Origin: an uncultured Sphingorhabdus sp.
GTDB taxonomy: Bacteria; Pseudomonadota; Alphaproteobacteria; Sphingomonadales; Sphingomonadaceae
Assembly (NCBI GenBank): GCA_937873665.1
Contig: CALMYW010000389.1
Coordinates: 1-25,309, forward strand
Length of the DNA: 25,309 nucleotides
Direction of reading: 5' to 3'
Under the pieces are notes generated by a model. The model did no database searches. It saw only the letters and a program-made list of their open reading frames with translations, and had not been told where the DNA came from. The position numbers and the translations under genes are program-made. This document shows, piece after piece, positions 23,014 to 25,309 of this stretch (position 1 is its first letter; the number at the start of each line of letters is the position of its first letter).

Positions 23014-24240
23014 TCACGCGGCGGCGCGGTCCGGAGGGGTGTCGCCGGTTCGGCGCCGGGGACAACGCGGTGGCAGCGGCTCGCCTTCCTTCCACACCAT
23101 GTGCGTTACGCCCTCGCAGGCGAGCAGCGCCTCGAGCGGTTCGCTGGCCTCAGTATCGCCATCATGGATATGGATCGCGGTTGCATCCTCGCCGGTGTCC
23201 TTGAGCACCAGGCTGGCGATCGGCGCGCTGGCATCGAGGTTGACCCGCATACCCTTCACGAACCGGCGCTTCTCAGCGACCGTCTTGGCAATGAGGTACT
23301 GTTCGTCGCTGCTTTCGTAGGGCAGCCATTCGCCGGTCACCGGCATCAGCGCCACTTCGATCAGGTCGAATGTCCCTTGCCTGCGCCGCGCGAACGAGCC
23401 GGCAACGACGAGGTGGCCCTGGTTCCCTTGTGCCTGCCACAGCGCCAGCTCGCCCGCGAACCGCTTGTGGAAGCGGCGCGCCATGTCGGGGTCCATGACG
23501 AACGGCATGTCGCCGACGTGACGAAGTACGATGCGCTCCGCGCCGTGCGCCGGGGCGATTTCCTTGATCTCTCCCACCACCACCATCAACTCGTCACGCG
23601 AACGGTAGACGCGCTCAAGCGCCGCCCGGCGGCGCGCGCGCAGGTCCTCCTTGTCCTCGAGCCGGAACGTCTCGGGCACGAACAGGACATGGGACAGAGC
23701 TTCCTGCTTGACCTTGCAGCTGGCCGCGGCTTCGAGCAGCGCGCGGCGCACCACGAACCAGCTGCGCTTGCCCGCCATCTTGGGATGCCAGTGCGTCAGT
23801 TCGGCCCGGTCCCACAGGACATGGAGCAGCCCCCGCATCGACAGCTTCTGGCCTGTGGACTTGACCGTCGGTTTGTCGTTGGTGAGCGCCGCTGGCGCGA
23901 GCCGCGCCGCACCGCGTGACAGCGGAAAGGCGAGCTTGAGCGTCGTTTCGCCGGAAGCCTCGTCGTCGATCACGGCATTTCCCCGGACCTGGGCCATGCC
24001 GGTCAGGAAGTCCGGAGCCTCGTAATGGTCGCAGGCCGTCGCATGACGTGCGCCCGAACCTGGCCAGCGCGCCAGCACGTAGCGATCATGGCGGTGGCTG
24101 ATATAGAGCGGCAGCTCTTCGTGCCTGCGGCATTCGCAGAGCACCCGCTCCTTGCGCGCATAGGCTGCGCCGAGCACAGCCTGCAGGTCATCCTGGCCGC
24201 CGGTGACGACCTTCCCGAGCACACGGTATCGCTGGATCAT
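23014..24240 (-). CDS. DUF1173 domain-containing protein (408 aa)
   Basis: A 408-residue protein starting MIQRYRVLGKVV. The N-terminal part has the DUF1173 features: C35-E-C37, P-L-Y-I-S, then R-W-P-G-S-G-A-R-H66-A-T-A-C70 and Y-E-A-P. Together these suggest a Cys/His metal site. DUF1173 proteins occur on plasmids and integrative elements of proteobacteria; their function is unknown. Later segments include R-S-W-F-V-V-R-R and a Lys/Arg-rich helix. The frame is open to 24369, but GGAGAT at 24245-24250 and the conserved N-terminus favour ATG at 24240. It is transcribed against its left neighbour. Confidence 0.85.
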   Translation of the reverse strand: MIQRYRVLGKVVTGGQDDLQAVLGAAYARKERVLCECRRHEELPLYISHRHDRYVLARWPGSGARHATACDHYEAPDFLTGMAQVRGNAVIDDEASGETTLKLAFPLSRGAARLAPAALTNDKPTVKSTGQKLSMRGLLHVLWDRAELTHWHPKMAGKRSWFVVRRALLEAAASCKVKQEALSHVLFVPETFRLEDKEDLRARRRAALERVYRSRDELMVVVGEIKEIAPAHGAERIVLRHVGDMPFVMDPDMARRFHKRFAGELALWQAQGNQGHLVVAGSFARRRQGTFDLIEVALMPVTGEWLPYESSDEQYLIAKTVAEKRRFVKGMRVNLDASAPIASLVLKDTGEDATAIHIHDGDTEASEPLEALLACEGVTHMVWKEGEPLPPRCPRRRTGDTPPDRAAA

Positions 24241-24411
24241 TGGGGATCTCCAATTTCTCGCGATCGACGCTGCCCGTTCGACCTCTCGCGCATTCTCCTT
24301 TGGTTTGTCTGACGCGGCCCGCATGGCGCGCGCTGGGCCAAGTCTATCCTTGCCCGTGACCCCCGGCAAGGCCGGCGGCGCAGAGCGTAACCTACCGCCA
24401 GATTCGCTTGG

Positions 24412-24600
24412 TCAGTCCGCTTGGCCCGCCTCGTGCGCGAGGCTCTCGGCAATTCCCTCGGCAAGCCCGAGGCACAGTGCGGCTTCTTCGCGGCTCAGCA
24501 CGATCTCGCTCGCGGCCTGATCGGCGAGCTTGCCTGCCAGTACTGTCGCCATGGCCTCAGCGACCATGCGCGCGCTCGGCATCTGGACCTCCTGATCCAT
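24412..24600 (-). CDS. Small helical hypothetical protein (62 aa)
   Basis: A 62-residue acidic, alanine-rich helical protein starting MDQEVQMPSARMVAEAM. The start ATG at 24600 has a strong ribosome binding site (AAGGGAGAA on the minus strand), which supports it despite its size. It precedes the DUF1173 gene in the same direction with a 171-base gap. No family is recognised. Confidence 0.6.
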   Translation of the reverse strand: MDQEVQMPSARMVAEAMATVLAGKLADQAASEIVLSREEAALCLGLAEGIAESLAHEAGQAD

Positions 24601-25001
24601 TCGCGATTCTCCCTTGCCAGTCGCATGGAAACACTGCCCCTGCGGGCGCTTCCAGAACGGCCCCCAATAGCCTTTCTAGAGCCGCTGGTCGAGCATTGCT
24701 GCAATCCACTGACGCGGTGGGCCCGCCATGCGGGCGACAATCGCACATCGGTATTGGGCTAAAGGTGGTTGGGGTGTTGGGAGGCAAAGGGCAGGGGAGA
24801 GGGCGGGGGCACCCCTACGCCCGCGCCCCGCGCGGGGCTTGGGGCGACCCGCTCTACTCGCTAGGGCGCGCGGTCGGCGCTCTCGCGCCGCCGCCCGCCC
24901 AACCTCGCCGGCAAGAATGCCGGCCCTTCGGGTGACGATCGGGGCCAGTCGGGAAGAGGGGAGGGCTTGGTTCGACAGAGCGGCCGCGCTAGGGATTGTC
25001 G
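24601..25001. other. 400-base gene-free spacer rich in G-tracts and hairpins
   Basis: No convincing coding region is visible. G-tracts lie at 24794-24809 and 24951-24965. Between them are three hairpins: the 14-base palindrome GCCCCGCGCGGGGC (24825-24838), CGGCGC/GCGCCG (24875-24890), and GCCGGCA/TGCCGGC with an AGAA loop (24907-24924). It should contain the promoters for the thermonuclease and for the 62-aa gene, and could also hold a structured RNA leader or a site recognised by an element protein. Confidence 0.45.
24951..24965 (+). repeat. G-tract motif copy I (GGGAAGAGGGGAGGG)
   Basis: A variant copy ending 36 bases before the thermonuclease start. A further G-tract (copy H, 24794-24809) lies farther upstream. 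Confidence 0.45.
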
Positions 25002-25309
25002 ATGCCTGTCGTTCTTGCCGCTGCAGCCTTGTGCGTTTCCGTGACCGTCCATGACGGCGACACCATCCGCTGCGGCCGCGAGCGGGTGCGCGTCGCCAAC
25101 ATCGACGCGCCTGAACTGCCGGGCAGTCCCAAGTGCCAGGATCGCCGGGTGTCCTATGCCTGGTGCGATTACCGGGCAGGCGAGGCGGCGCGCGTGGCGC
25201 TCGTCCGGCTTGTCTCGCGCGGTCGGGTCATGATCACGCGGCTTGGCACCGATCCCTATGGGCGGACGCTTGCCACAATCTCGGTGAACGGCGTGGACGC
25301 CGGCGACTA
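25002..25309 (+). CDS. Thermonuclease (SNase)-family protein, 3' end outside window
   Basis: The first ~102 codons of a staphylococcal-nuclease-like protein. D18-G-D20-T opens the fold; R30, D35 and E38 in the R-V-A-N-I-D-A-P-E stretch and R88 in D-P-Y-G-R-T match the catalytic arginine, calcium ligand, glutamate and second arginine of SNase. The enzyme cuts DNA and RNA using calcium. A short hydrophobic N-terminus (VVLAAAALCV) may be a minimal signal sequence, so export to the periplasm is possible. AGGG at 24991-24994 precedes the ATG. Thermonuclease-family genes are frequent cargo on alphaproteobacterial plasmids. The reading frame runs off the right edge. Confidence 0.85.
   Translation, partial: MPVVLAAAALCVSVTVHDGDTIRCGRERVRVANIDAPELPGSPKCQDRRVSYAWCDYRAGEAARVALVRLVSRGRVMITRLGTDPYGRTLATISVNGVDAGD

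Noticed and set aside
22915..23919. 334-codon plus-strand open frame
   Set aside because: Antisense to the DUF1173 gene, which has recognisable Cys/His motifs and a proper ribosome binding site.

Overview
The window looks like accessory DNA (a plasmid or an integrative/conjugative element) from a high-GC alphaproteobacterium, most likely one of the Sphingomonadales. The basis is a run of families that travel together on such elements: a long solo ParB-like protein, a GHKL ATPase, an ArdC antirestriction protein, DUF3768, DUF736 and DUF1173 proteins, a SLOG/DprA-like protein and a thermonuclease, mixed with many small conserved hypotheticals. No tRNA, rRNA, CRISPR array, transposase or integrase was seen.

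Layout. (1) 1-2460: a MarR-type regulator, then a convergent two-gene module on the minus strand. The module pairs an AbiEii-like nucleotidyltransferase with a helix-turn-helix protein, and has an operator-like set of repeats over its start codon. (2) 2461-9540: a plus-strand block with the ParB-like protein, the ATPase, a 75-aa protein, ArdC and three unknown proteins. (3) 9541-16838: a separate minus-strand insert with five tightly coupled genes: a metallophosphoesterase, an all-helical GASH-type protein, two P-loop GTPases (DO-GTPase2 and DO-GTPase1 types) and an 880-aa GAP1-type protein. This matches the GTPase-associated conflict systems predicted by comparative genomics and is the most interesting system in the window. 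(4) 16839-22994: one minus-strand unknown gene, then a plus-strand chain of backbone genes. (5) 23014-25309: DUF1173 and a 62-aa gene on the minus strand, a 400-base hairpin- and G-rich spacer, and the 5' part of a secreted-type thermonuclease cut by the window edge.

The insert probably acts as one complex. Two nucleotide-switch proteins would sense or gate a signal, GASH and GAP1 would be scaffold or adaptor parts, and the phosphoesterase would be a candidate effector. Around it, ArdC would protect the element from host restriction and the nucleotidyltransferase pair would act as an addiction or phage-abortive module. This is inferred from family membership and gene order only.

A further pattern is a purine-rich G-tract motif (best form GTGAGGGGAGGGGGG), repeated on the plus strand mostly 32-67 bases before start codons of backbone genes, and absent from the GTPase insert.
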